Source: CSP1-5 sp964558395
GTDB lineage: Bacteria; Methylomirabilota; Methylomirabilia; Methylomirabilales; CSP1-5
DNA: 64,000 bases
Assembly: GCA_964558395.1 (NCBI GenBank)
Contig: CAZLDS010000005.1
Location: forward strand, 1 to 64,000
Direction: 5' to 3'
Translations under genes and position numbers: made by a program
Shown here: positions 17,129 through 23,963 of the stretch, piece by piece
Position numbering within the stretch: the first letter of the stretch is position 1
Layout of the letters: every line of letters starts with the position of its first letter
The notes under the pieces: generated by a model
Databases searched by the model: none
What the model saw: only the letters and a program-made list of their open reading frames with translations
Told to the model about the DNA's origin: nothing

Positions 17129-17306
17129 GGCTAGACCTGGAGCACGGATGAGGGGGTGGGGGTGATCCGGACATCGGGCGCCCGGGCTATATCGCTCTCT
17201 CGAATCTGACGACTACCCCAAGGACTTTGAGAGACAACCTAAGGTAATCCCCAAAAACACCGCGAGCGCCGAGTTGCCCCTGACGCCCGTGGAATGTGGA
17301 TTGGTT
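17129..17306. other. Non-coding stretch at the left island edge
   Basis: This stretch between the repeat and the secreted-protein gene has no supported gene and no recognised RNA. The whole gap from 16979 to 17306 is about 330 bases. Confidence 0.4.
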
Positions 17307-18344
17307 TTACTTCTTGCCCTTCTTCTTGATGACGACCACATCCTCCCCCTGGATGGGTGTACCGTCCGACAATTCGCCGACCAGGGTCAAGATCAGCACG
17401 TCACCATCTTGCACACCGCCCAAAGCCGACACAATCTCCTGCGTATCGAACTTCAGGGTGAGATCCGTGAAGCCATCAGATCCTTGATCGGTGCAGTCGG
17501 ATGCGTTCACAAACCCGTCAAGCGGCTCAAAGGGAGTCGCTACATCCTCCAGGGCACTTCTAGTCGGGGCGATACCTTCCAGTCTGATTGAAACGGGATC
17601 GATGGTTGTTACATCAAAATCGGCTGTCCCCAAGATAGCAACCGGCAATACGCCGCGGCTCTTGACGTTAATAGGATTCGGACAGCCTTGGGGCTTGATG
17701 TCGACGGACACGGGTAGGATGAGCGACAGAGAAACTAATTGACCGCTAACGAAACCGGCTCCCACCCCGGGCGTAAAGAAGTCTGCCTCGAAATCTCGAG
17801 TAGGAAAAGCCGCCAGACTCGGCGGGGTCAGTGGGAGGGCATCAGAGGTGAGACCGCCTGTATTAACACCAAGTAATCTAACCTGAAAGTTGTCCAGCTC
17901 AAGCCCTGCCACGCTAGGTCCAGAAATACCCGTAGACGTATTCGAAAAGTGTCTATACTCATCGGTAGGGGTGAATGGGGGGTTAAACGGGCCGAGGTTG
18001 AAAATAACAGAGATGTTCCCCCCTGTTGCCGATGCGGAATAAGTGCCTATCGTGAATTGCAGATTCGTAATGGCCCCAAGATAGAGACCTGCGTTTGGAT
18101 GGGCTGGATTACTATCTGGCGTGGTGGACTCGAAGGTGTAGAAGCCGCTAACCGAGTCCTGTACTGAAAATGGAAGTCCGGGGACAGGTAAGCATTCGGG
18201 GGGAGGAAAGCAAACCGTAGTGACTATCCCCGTGAAGCGGAAAGTGATCGCTGCCGCCTTCGCTTCCTGAACCGCTCCAGGGAGTGCTAGAGCAGTTATT
18301 GTCATAGTAGCCGCCAAGACTTGCTTGTAAGTATTGAGGTTCAT
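17307..18344 (-). CDS. Secreted protein with C-terminal VDIKP-type domain
   Basis: This 345-residue protein has a Sec signal peptide (about residues 1-31, ending QEAKAAA). The N-terminal half resembles exported PEP-CTERM-like beta-rich proteins (FRFTGIVTTV, SVSGFYTFES), but no PEP-CTERM tail is present. Residues ~215-345 carry the widespread VDIKPQGCPNPINVKS...GVLPVAILGTADFDV module found in many uncharacterised surface proteins. Its Shine-Dalgarno is AAAGGAGA. A structured leader with a terminator (18413-18540) lies just upstream, so it is likely controlled by transcript termination. Function unknown. Confidence 0.75.
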   Translation of the reverse strand: MNLNTYKQVLAATMTITALALPGAVQEAKAAAITFRFTGIVTTVCFPPPECLPVPGLPFSVQDSVSGFYTFESTTPDSNPAHPNAGLYLGAITNLQFTIGTYSASATGGNISVIFNLGPFNPPFTPTDEYRHFSNTSTGISGPSVAGLELDNFQVRLLGVNTGGLTSDALPLTPPSLAAFPTRDFEADFFTPGVGAGFVSGQLVSLSLILPVSVDIKPQGCPNPINVKSRGVLPVAILGTADFDVTTIDPVSIRLEGIAPTRSALEDVATPFEPLDGFVNASDCTDQGSDGFTDLTLKFDTQEIVSALGGVQDGDVLILTLVGELSDGTPIQGEDVVVIKKKGKK

Positions 18345-18412
18345 GATGATCTCCTTTTATCCCTTACAATCGGGGAGTTCACAATTCGTGAAAGTGATGA
18401 CATTTCGCAAGA

Positions 18413-18540
18413 ACAAAACCGCCCTCCAGGCCGTGTTTCGCCTGAGAGGGCGTCTGAATGTTTGGTGCGTCCTTCTATTGTACCTTGCGGTGGGCGCGGG
18501 ACTATGGTCACCCCGGTTTCATTTGTGGACCTCCCAGTGA
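18413..18540 (-). ncRNA. Candidate riboswitch-like leader, copy A
   Basis: Read on the - strand, the core is ATGAAACCGGGGTGACC followed by ATAGTCCC and GCCCACC, and ~45 bases later a GC-rich hairpin (GCCCTCTCAGGC...GCCTGGAGGGC, 18421-18451) followed by GGTTTTGTT, an intrinsic terminator. The secreted-protein gene starts ~70 bases downstream. The same core and terminator recur at 18956, 19381, 20630 and 20845, always upstream of and co-oriented with a gene. Confidence 0.7.
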
Positions 18541-18569
18541 GTGTCGAGCAGCGAGAACTCAGAGATCCT

Positions 18570-18926
18570 CTAGCGCTGACGAATGCCGGCGATGATGTAC
18601 TCATTGATCAGCGCCTTCGACTCTTCAGAAGGCGCGAGAAACTCCAGGCCGGTCCGGTAGACGCGCTCGTGCTCACCCGTGGGCCAGACCTCGTAGCAGT
18701 GCTCAAGTGTTCGGGCCACCCGGCATTTCAGGGCTGCCTGGTGCTCTTCGCTCGGCAGCGTCAGGAAGAGGATCGTCCCCTCCTGGACGGGGTGCGGGTG
18801 CTCGATCAGGGCCGCACAATCGCTGATATCGACCACTGAGACCTCACGGTCGGGGGTGATCCGTCCGCGCATCCCCCAGATCCGCCACCGCATGCAGCAC
18901 CTTTTGTGTCCCTGTACCCTCTCCAT
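18570..18926 (-). CDS. PilZ-like domain protein
   Basis: This 118-residue protein looks like a single PilZ domain: an arginine-rich start (RWRIWGMRGR), then VVDISDCAALIEH in the place of the D-x-S-x-x-G motif, and a closing YRTGLEFLAPSEESKALINEYI segment typical of PilZ C-termini. The usual glycine of D-x-S-x2-G is not conserved, so c-di-GMP binding is uncertain. The start at 18926 has GGGAGAAGG upstream. Leader copy B with its terminator lies ~30 bases upstream of the start. Confidence 0.75.
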   Translation of the reverse strand: MERVQGHKRCCMRWRIWGMRGRITPDREVSVVDISDCAALIEHPHPVQEGTILFLTLPSEEHQAALKCRVARTLEHCYEVWPTGEHERVYRTGLEFLAPSEESKALINEYIIAGIRQR

Positions 18927-18955
18927 AGCCGTGACTGCACCTTCTCCCTAAGGAC

Positions 18956-19086
18956 TCAAAAAAAACGCCCTCCGGGCCATGCTCCGCCCGGAAGGCATCT
19001 CGATGTTTAGTACGCCAGCAAAAGTGCCGCAGGTGGGCCGGGATTATGGTTATCCCGGTTTCATTTTCGCACCACCTGCGTCCAAT
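18956..19086 (-). ncRNA. Candidate riboswitch-like leader, copy B
   Basis: This copy shows the fold best. On the - strand CGCAGGTGG (19072-19080) pairs with CCACCTGCG, enclosing an A-rich bulge (TGCGAAAATGAAA) and a perfect inner hairpin CCGGGAT-AACCATA-ATCCCGG (19038-19058). About 40 bases later comes the terminator hairpin (GCCTTCCGGGC...GCCCGGAGGGC) with a run of T. The PilZ gene follows directly. Confidence 0.75.
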
Positions 19087-19108
19087 TTCGAACGTGGTAG
19101 GGGAAACT

Positions 19109-19246
19109 TCAATGACGCTGGTCAGCCTTTACTATGACTTGAGGCAGGCTTGTTTTGGATGCGCTTTCGATGGTGTGGTCAGACAGTGCAATTGCCGAAT
19201 GTGAAACCACAAAGCCATCACCGATTGTTTTATTCTTGAGACGCAT
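19109..19246 (-). CDS. Small ORF of 45 residues, unknown
   Basis: A short frame starting at ATG 19246 has an AGGAAG ribosome site. It encodes MRLKNKTIGDGFVVSHS then a polar tail. It lies between leader copies B and C and would be upstream of copy B in the same direction. No family is recognised, and I cannot exclude a chance frame. Confidence 0.3.
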   Translation of the reverse strand: MRLKNKTIGDGFVVSHSAIALSDHTIESASKTSLPQVIVKADQRH

Positions 19247-19343
19247 GTAGTCACTTCCTGTGCCATTTTCCGCAACCAACATCTCCACCATGCTCTGAGC
19301 TGTAGTGGAAATAGGTTGGCGACTTATCTACCCGGGGAAATGC

Positions 19344-19372
19344 TTGACGCTCCTTGCCCGCTGAGGGATACT
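19344..19372 (+). promoter_or_regulatory. Promoter placed directly before leader copy C
   Basis: TTGACG (19344-19349), a 17-base spacer and GATACT (19367-19372) predict a transcript starting near 19379, exactly where leader copy C begins. This supports the view that the repeated element is the 5' untranslated region of the lipoprotein gene. Confidence 0.6.
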
Positions 19373-19380
19373 GAGGCCCG

Positions 19381-19508
19381 CTTGAGGAGTTCCAGCGATG
19401 GAACCGGGGGTAACCATCTCCCCAGCCCACCTCCGCGACAATTGATGGGGCACAACAATTGCAGACGCCTTCCGGGCGGAGCACGGCCGAGAGGGCGTTT
19501 CTATTTTT
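19381..19508 (+). ncRNA. Candidate riboswitch-like leader, copy C
   Basis: The core is ATGGAACCGGGGGTAACC at 19398, then ATCTCCCC and GCCCACC, with a 19464-19508 terminator (GACGCCTTCCGGGCGGAGCA stem start, then CGGCCGAGAGGGCGTTTC and T's). The promoter at 19344-19372 sits immediately upstream and the lipoprotein gene starts 28 bases downstream. Confidence 0.7.
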
Positions 19509-19535
19509 AATGAATCTCATCTAGGAGAGGCAGCC

Positions 19536-19994
19536 ATGAAACAAATAACTTCGTTCCTGTTATTCGCGCTGCTTGCACTCGTGGCCTGCTCGCACACCAC
19601 GGTCCATGGCATCACCCCAATCTCACCAGGCGCTGGGCGCTCCTCTTGGACTGGCAAGCCGCCTGTCGTCGAGGCGTTGCAACCGACCTTTCGGTGGAAG
19701 CCGGCGGCCGACGCGACCGCCCGCTACGATTTCGTGATCTTCGAGGGCTACGGCAGCGAGGGCGAGGTGCTCGGGAATAAGGTCTATTATCGGGAAGGGC
19801 TGCAGCAGCCAGAGCACACCCTGGAAGTCTCGCTCCAACCGGACCGGGTTTACTACTGGTCCGTCCGGGTCAGGCGCGGCGAGGAGGTATCCGAATGGTC
19901 ACGCTTTGATTGGAGTAATTGGGCCCCAGTACCGGGGGGATCATATTATGCAGAATATCCCTTCTTCACGTTTCGGACCCCTAGCAAGCAGTAG
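19536..19994 (+). CDS. Small lipoprotein with a fibronectin-like beta-sandwich
   Basis: This 152-residue protein has a lipoprotein signal (MKQITSFLLFALLALVAC, lipobox LVAC with C18). The mature part resembles a fibronectin type III-like fold: LQPTFRWKPAADATARYDFVIF, then HTLEVSLQPDRVYYWSVRVRRG, as in outer-membrane lipoproteins that precede or scaffold surface assemblies. The Shine-Dalgarno is TAGGAGAGG. It lies directly behind leader copy C. Function unknown beyond a likely cell-surface location. Confidence 0.75.
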   Translation: MKQITSFLLFALLALVACSHTTVHGITPISPGAGRSSWTGKPPVVEALQPTFRWKPAADATARYDFVIFEGYGSEGEVLGNKVYYREGLQQPEHTLEVSLQPDRVYYWSVRVRRGEEVSEWSRFDWSNWAPVPGGSYYAEYPFFTFRTPSKQ

Positions 19995-20074
19995 ACCAGA
20001 CTACTCAGGAGAGCTGGTCCGGAGGAGTTCTTCGAACATGGCTACTTGCTGTGGATCAGACTGAGTTTGACCGA

Positions 20075-20578
20075 TTACGAAAGCAGGAGCGTGCTGAGCA
20101 TCAAGGCCCCGGACGGAACGGCGCCCGCTGGCCCGAGAGCTGCGACTCCGGTTGCCAGTGATGTGATTATGCCGGCAGCTAGCTTCACACCTTCGCCCAT
20201 ACTCGCGTCGCCGGGCGTTCCGGCTATATTCATCCCCTGATATTTGTTTCCTACCGACGTCCAGTCGACAAAATGGGCTTTTGTTGTTTTTCCCTGCCGT
20301 CGTATCAGGATTGTGTTGGAATTGGAGAATGGGTGGCTTGTGTCGTGAGGGGTATTGTCTCCTATTCCGAGGTTTCCTGCGAAGTCCTTCGATCCGAGCG
20401 CAGCGTCGCTGTAGTGATCGAAGTAGACTATCATCCTTCTAGTTGGCCACCAGGCATTCAGGTCTATGTCCTTGTCCTTGTCGACGGCTCCATGGCTGCA
20501 TGACGCCATCAGCGCTTCATCATTCCCATGAAACATTCGCAGACTGATCCAGTTGCCGGTACGATTTCTTATTATCAT
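20075..20578 (-). CDS. Conserved-looking small protein with hydrophobic C-terminus
   Basis: This 167-residue protein starts at ATG 20578 with a near-perfect ribosome site (AAAGGAGG). The N-terminal part is a soluble, aromatic-rich beta domain (RTGNWISLRMFHGNDEAL, WWPTRRMIVYFDHYSDAALG). The last ~45 residues are glycine/alanine-rich and hydrophobic (GIITSLATGVAALGPAGAV), which could be a membrane hairpin as in some toxin-like or effector-like proteins. I do not recognise the family. Leader copy D is directly upstream. Confidence 0.65.
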   Translation of the reverse strand: MIIRNRTGNWISLRMFHGNDEALMASCSHGAVDKDKDIDLNAWWPTRRMIVYFDHYSDAALGSKDFAGNLGIGDNTPHDTSHPFSNSNTILIRRQGKTTKAHFVDWTSVGNKYQGMNIAGTPGDASMGEGVKLAAGIITSLATGVAALGPAGAVPSGALMLSTLLLS

Positions 20579-20629
20579 GGTTACCTCCTTTCGAGTGTGT
20601 GCCGCAATGGGGTTGGGAACGCGGGCCAA

Positions 20630-20775
20630 AAAGTAAAACGCCCTCCCGGGCCAAGCTCCGCCTGAGAGGGCGTCAGAATTTCCCTGAAGCACTTGTAATT
20701 GTCAGAGGTGGCACCAAGGGCTGTGGTCACCCCGGCTTCACCTCTTACGGACGCGACAACCCTCAGGGTCACCCC
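20630..20775 (-). ncRNA. Candidate riboswitch-like leader, copy D
   Basis: On the - strand the core is GTGAAGCCGGGGTGACC then ACAGCCC and GCCACC, with AGAGGTG pairing to CACCTCT as the outer stem. The terminator hairpin (GCCCTCTCAGGCGGAGC...GGCCCGGGAGGGC, 20640-20672) ends in TTTTACTTTTT. An extra hairpin CCTCGGGGTGACCCTGAGG is present at its 5' end. The promoter at 20788-20816 fits a start just upstream. Confidence 0.7.
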
Positions 20776-20787
20776 GAGGTACCTCTT

Positions 20788-20816
20788 TCTTATCCGAGTG
20801 GGCATGGCCCTGTCAA
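20788..20816 (-). promoter_or_regulatory. Promoter for leader copy D transcript
   Basis: On the - strand TTGACA (20811-20816) is followed after 17 bases by ATAAGA (20788-20793; TAAGAA with an 18-base spacer). The predicted start near 20780 is the 5' edge of leader copy D. Confidence 0.55.
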
Positions 20817-20844
20817 TGGGAAACCGTTTTGAATCAGTAGGCTA

Positions 20845-20971
20845 GCTGTGGTAGGCTCCCCCCATGGAACCGGGGTAGGCATAGTCCCTAGCCCATTTCC
20901 GGCACAACTGACGGTGTATCGACAAATTCTGATGCCCTCGCAGGCGGAGCACGGCCTGGGAGGGCGTTTTG
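20845..20971 (+). ncRNA. Candidate riboswitch-like leader, copy E
   Basis: The core is ATGGAACCGGGGTAGGC at 20863, then ATAGTCCC and AGCCCA. The terminator (GATGCCCTCGCAGGCGGAGC...GGCCTGGGAGGGCGTTTT, 20931-20970) is the same as in the other copies. This copy is the most diverged in the loop (TAGGCAT instead of TGACCAT). The glycosyltransferase gene follows ~85 bases later. Confidence 0.65.
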
Positions 20972-21055
20972 CTTACCAAAGAGAGCACCGTTTTAGACCC
21001 AGGTGCGAGTATTGAAGCGACCGCTGGTCGAATCGTAGATAAGGAAGGGGGTCGG

Positions 21056-22750
21056 GTGAGACGAGGGGCCGTAACGCTGCAGCGGACTCTGGTGGCTATG
21101 TTGTTGTTGCTGTTTGGAATGATGGGACTCAATAGCATTGTCCAGAAGTCCGTAACTGTGGACGAGATCGTGTATATTGCGGCGGGATATTCGTATCTGA
21201 GAACACATGATTATCGGATGAACAGGGACCACCCACCGTTGATGAAGATGATAGCTGGGGTGCCCTTGCTTTTTCTTAATCCCACGCTACCGACGGACCA
21301 TTATTCATGGAGGGAATGGAGATGGGATGAGTACGAGAGTATGTACAGTTTCGGAGACCAGTTCCTTTATAGTGCCAACAACAATGCAGACCAGCTGGTG
21401 TTCTGGGCACGAATACCAATCATGGCCATCGGAATCTTACTGGGCGTGTATGTCTTTCTCTTCGCACGTGAGCTCTATGGTGTCCGGGCCGGCTATTTCG
21501 CGCTTGTCCTGTATTGTTTTTCGCCAAACATTCTTGCTCACACCACGCTGGCGACGACGGATATCGGTGTAACGTGTTTTTCGTTCATTTCAATTTATTA
21601 TCTTAGGAGATATTTCATCAGGCGCCAGAAGAGCTACCTGTGGTTGACGGGGATCTTCCTCGGGACGAGTCTTGCCGCCAAATTCTCAGCCCTGTACCTG
21701 ATGCCAAGCTTTGTAATCGTGGGGGGATTCTTGGCATACAAGGAACGTGGGTCGAGGCCATTCGATGATGCACCGTACGATGGGTATGGGGTTGGTCGGT
21801 TGTTTAGTGACTTGACTGTAATGTTTTCGATCGCCCTTGGGGTTGTCATTCTAAGCTACGGTATCATGGAGTTTCCCGTTTTCGTCGAGGGATTAATTCT
21901 TCTGTTTCGACACAACGCAAGGGGACATCCAGCGTTCTTGATGGGTGAGCATTCCATGACGGGATGGCCTCAGTATTTTCTCGTCGCGTTCGCGGTTAAA
22001 ACGCCGCTCGCCCTTGTCATATTAATTGGCGGTGTTACGATGTTATACCGTCACATTAACGATGAGCCCACGGGGGCGGTAATGAGGGACCTCATCTTGA
22101 TCATCCCAGTGGCGGTCATGCTTGGAGCGGCTATGATGAGCCGACTAAACATTGGGATTCGCCACATATTACCGATCTACCCGTTCCTCTTCGTTTATGT
22201 GAGCCAATTCATAAACTGGAAAGCAAACATCGGGGTCAAATATGGGACGGTGTGCGCGCTTGTTGGGTGGTACGGGCTCTCGAGCGTGGCCATAGCGCCT
22301 CACTACCTCGCGTATTTCAACGAGCTTGTTGGGGGTCCGGGCCAGGGATACCGGTATCTGATTGATTCCAATATTGACTGGGGGCAGGATCTAAAGGCGT
22401 TGTCCCTCTACATGAAGGAGAGGAAGCTCAAGAAGATCAAGCTTGCGTTTTTTGGAACAGCCTCGTGTGCATATCGAGGTATCGAGTGCGAGGAATTGGC
22501 CTGCACGCCGCAGGCAGGCATCCTTGCGGTCAGTGTGAATCGCCTGGTAGGCCTTACGGAGAAGCAGTCCCGATGTTTTGCGTGGCTTCGTGAGTTCACG
22601 CCTGTGGAAAAGATTGGTTATTCTATTTTCGTATACGAGATCAAGAAAGAGGAAATGGGTACATACACAGAATCATACACAGATAAACGGCGAAAGAGGG
22701 GTCCAGAATACCAGATAAGAAAAGGTCACTCCAAAGGTTCAGACCATTGA
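21056..22750 (+). CDS. GT39-like (PMT/ArnT-type) integral membrane glycosyltransferase
   Basis: This ~564-residue protein has about 11-12 hydrophobic helices and the GT-C dolichyl-phosphate-type signatures: DE at 36-37 (VTVDEIVYIAAG) and DHPP at 58-61. The C-terminal region has NELVGGPGQGYRYLIDSNID and DWGQDL, a motif shared by GT39-like proteins. It would move a sugar from a polyprenyl-phosphate donor to a protein or lipid at the outer face of the inner membrane. I chose GTG 21056 (AAGGAAGGGGG upstream); a TTG at 20969 falls in the terminator T-run of leader copy E. Codon use is AT-richer than in neighbouring regions. Confidence 0.75.
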   Translation: MRRGAVTLQRTLVAMLLLLFGMMGLNSIVQKSVTVDEIVYIAAGYSYLRTHDYRMNRDHPPLMKMIAGVPLLFLNPTLPTDHYSWREWRWDEYESMYSFGDQFLYSANNNADQLVFWARIPIMAIGILLGVYVFLFARELYGVRAGYFALVLYCFSPNILAHTTLATTDIGVTCFSFISIYYLRRYFIRRQKSYLWLTGIFLGTSLAAKFSALYLMPSFVIVGGFLAYKERGSRPFDDAPYDGYGVGRLFSDLTVMFSIALGVVILSYGIMEFPVFVEGLILLFRHNARGHPAFLMGEHSMTGWPQYFLVAFAVKTPLALVILIGGVTMLYRHINDEPTGAVMRDLILIIPVAVMLGAAMMSRLNIGIRHILPIYPFLFVYVSQFINWKANIGVKYGTVCALVGWYGLSSVAIAPHYLAYFNELVGGPGQGYRYLIDSNIDWGQDLKALSLYMKERKLKKIKLAFFGTASCAYRGIECEELACTPQAGILAVSVNRLVGLTEKQSRCFAWLREFTPVEKIGYSIFVYEIKKEEMGTYTESYTDKRRKRGPEYQIRKGHSKGSDH

Positions 22751-22786
22751 GTACGAGACGGAAGGAGGAAATGGGGAGGGGGAGTG

Positions 22787-22921
22787 ATGACATATGCACG
22801 TCAACATCGGCGAGCCGTTAAAAGAATCAAGGAAAAGCAGTAGAGGCGCGAGCCTCTTCGCAAGTGGGGGCAGAAGCGGCTCGACCATGACAAGGCGTTG
22901 ACCCCCAAAAAGGAGGAGTGA
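22787..22921 (+). pseudogene. Small basic ORF interrupted by an amber codon
   Basis: From ATG 22787 (GGGAGGGGG upstream) the frame gives MTYARQHRRAVKRIKEKQ, then TAG at 22841-22843, then RREPLRKWGQKRLDHDKAL and a KKEE end with TGA at 22919-22921. The composition stays strongly basic and continuous across the stop, so this reads as one ~44-residue protein broken by a nonsense change. No family is recognised. Confidence 0.4.
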
Positions 22922-22968
22922 GGAATGGGCTATCTCTATCGACCGAAAATCAAAAGCGGGAGAGAGTG

Positions 22969-23457
22969 ATGAACAAGCCAACGACAGAAACCCTAACACG
23001 ACGGCTGGACCGAGTGGGGCGGGAGAATCGGTGCTTGAAGGGGGCGGGACTGGCAGCCCTGGCCGTAATCGCCGGTGTGGTGGTGATGGGGCAGGCCACG
23101 GGGAACAAGGTGGCTAAGGTGGTGGAGGCGGAGAGTTTCGTTGTCCGGGACGAGAGCGGCAAGACCCGAGCGCAGCTCGGAGTGATGGCGGATGGCGCGA
23201 CCCTGCGCCTTTATGATGTTGATGGGAAGGCATTTGCCGAATTAGTGGGGAAGAGCTATGGGGCAGGTGCCCTACAACTACGCGACCGTCACGGAATTGT
23301 CCGCGCTATCATGTTTGTAGGAGCGACTGAGGAACCGTACTTGCGTTTGTACGACTTAGAGGGGAAACCTCGAATCGACCTCGCCGTTGAGGCAGGCGTT
23401 AGACCGGTTATTGCTGTTCGCAACAAGGCCGGGAAGGTTATGTGGAGCGCACCGTAG
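22969..23457 (+). CDS. Membrane-anchored protein with repeated beta-hairpin motif
   Basis: This 162-residue protein has one N-terminal membrane helix (about residues 25-43, AGLAALAVIAGVVVMG) preceded by a charged cytoplasmic tail. The outside part consists of repeated units of the form F-V-V-R-D-x-x-G-K-x-R-A-x-L, with later copies LRLYDVDGKAFAELV and LRLYDLEGKPRIDLAV, which predicts a small beta-helix/propeller-like stack. It is a recognisable uncharacterised type; function unknown. The start at 22969 has GGGAGAGAG upstream. Confidence 0.6.
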   Translation: MNKPTTETLTRRLDRVGRENRCLKGAGLAALAVIAGVVVMGQATGNKVAKVVEAESFVVRDESGKTRAQLGVMADGATLRLYDVDGKAFAELVGKSYGAGALQLRDRHGIVRAIMFVGATEEPYLRLYDLEGKPRIDLAVEAGVRPVIAVRNKAGKVMWSAP

Positions 23458-23497
23458 CTTCATACACGAAAGGAAACTAGATGGAGGGGTAAGTACG

Positions 23498-23833
23498 TTG
23501 CGGAAATCAGGTCGAATATTCGGGGTCGCAATTGTTGTGGTACTGATAGGGCTTACCACCATTTCCGGATGTGACAGCTACGACAGTGATTTCATTCCAT
23601 ATGGCCTTAAAGGATTGGACGTGTGGGTCTATTCTGACCTTACCTATGACAACACAACGGAGAAAGAGTATTACGGCGGGAGAGTGGAAGCGAGTTACTT
23701 TTCGAATTCCTCTGCGATCAGCGAGTGCGGTGACCTTGCTTATGGAACAGCCAATCACTACCATCTACAGGATTGGAGTTATGTCTGTTGTACGGTCACA
23801 TCGTCGTCTGACTGCGTTACAAAGGTAAGGTAG
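23498..23833 (+). CDS. Small lipoprotein, cysteine-containing
   Basis: This 111-residue protein starts at a TTG (23498) with ATGGAGGGG upstream. It has a lipoprotein signal ending TTISGC (lipobox cysteine at about residue 25). The mature part is tyrosine-rich (YGLKGLDVWVYSDLTYDN) and has cysteines late in the sequence (SYVCCTVTSSSDC). It is likely anchored in an envelope membrane. Not recognised. Confidence 0.55.
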   Translation: MRKSGRIFGVAIVVVLIGLTTISGCDSYDSDFIPYGLKGLDVWVYSDLTYDNTTEKEYYGGRVEASYFSNSSAISECGDLAYGTANHYHLQDWSYVCCTVTSSSDCVTKVR

Positions 23834-23963
23834 CGAATGAGCGGCCAAGCAGGTAAAATGACTATGTAGAATACCTCGAACATCCCCGGCCGGACTGCAG
23901 CCCGAAAAGCCCGTTCCCGACGGCCTGGTCGGGGTTCCCTTGGGGGCTCCTGCGGGAGGAGCG

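Noticed and set aside
18413..20971. Integron-like attC cassette array
   Set aside because: The repeated elements lie upstream of genes, in both orientations, end in T-runs and lack GTTRRRY/RYYYAAC core sites. A leader RNA or terminator-bearing element fits better.
18413..20971. c-di-GMP-I (GEMM) riboswitch identity for the leader elements
   Set aside because: Neither the GCAAA/GGGCAAACC segments nor the tetraloop-receptor pattern is present on either strand. A c-di-GMP link remains only a guess from the PilZ neighbour.
20969..21055. TTG 20969 as the start of the glycosyltransferase
   Set aside because: It falls in the T-run of the upstream terminator and lacks a ribosome site. GTG 21056 has AAGGAAGGGGG at a proper distance.
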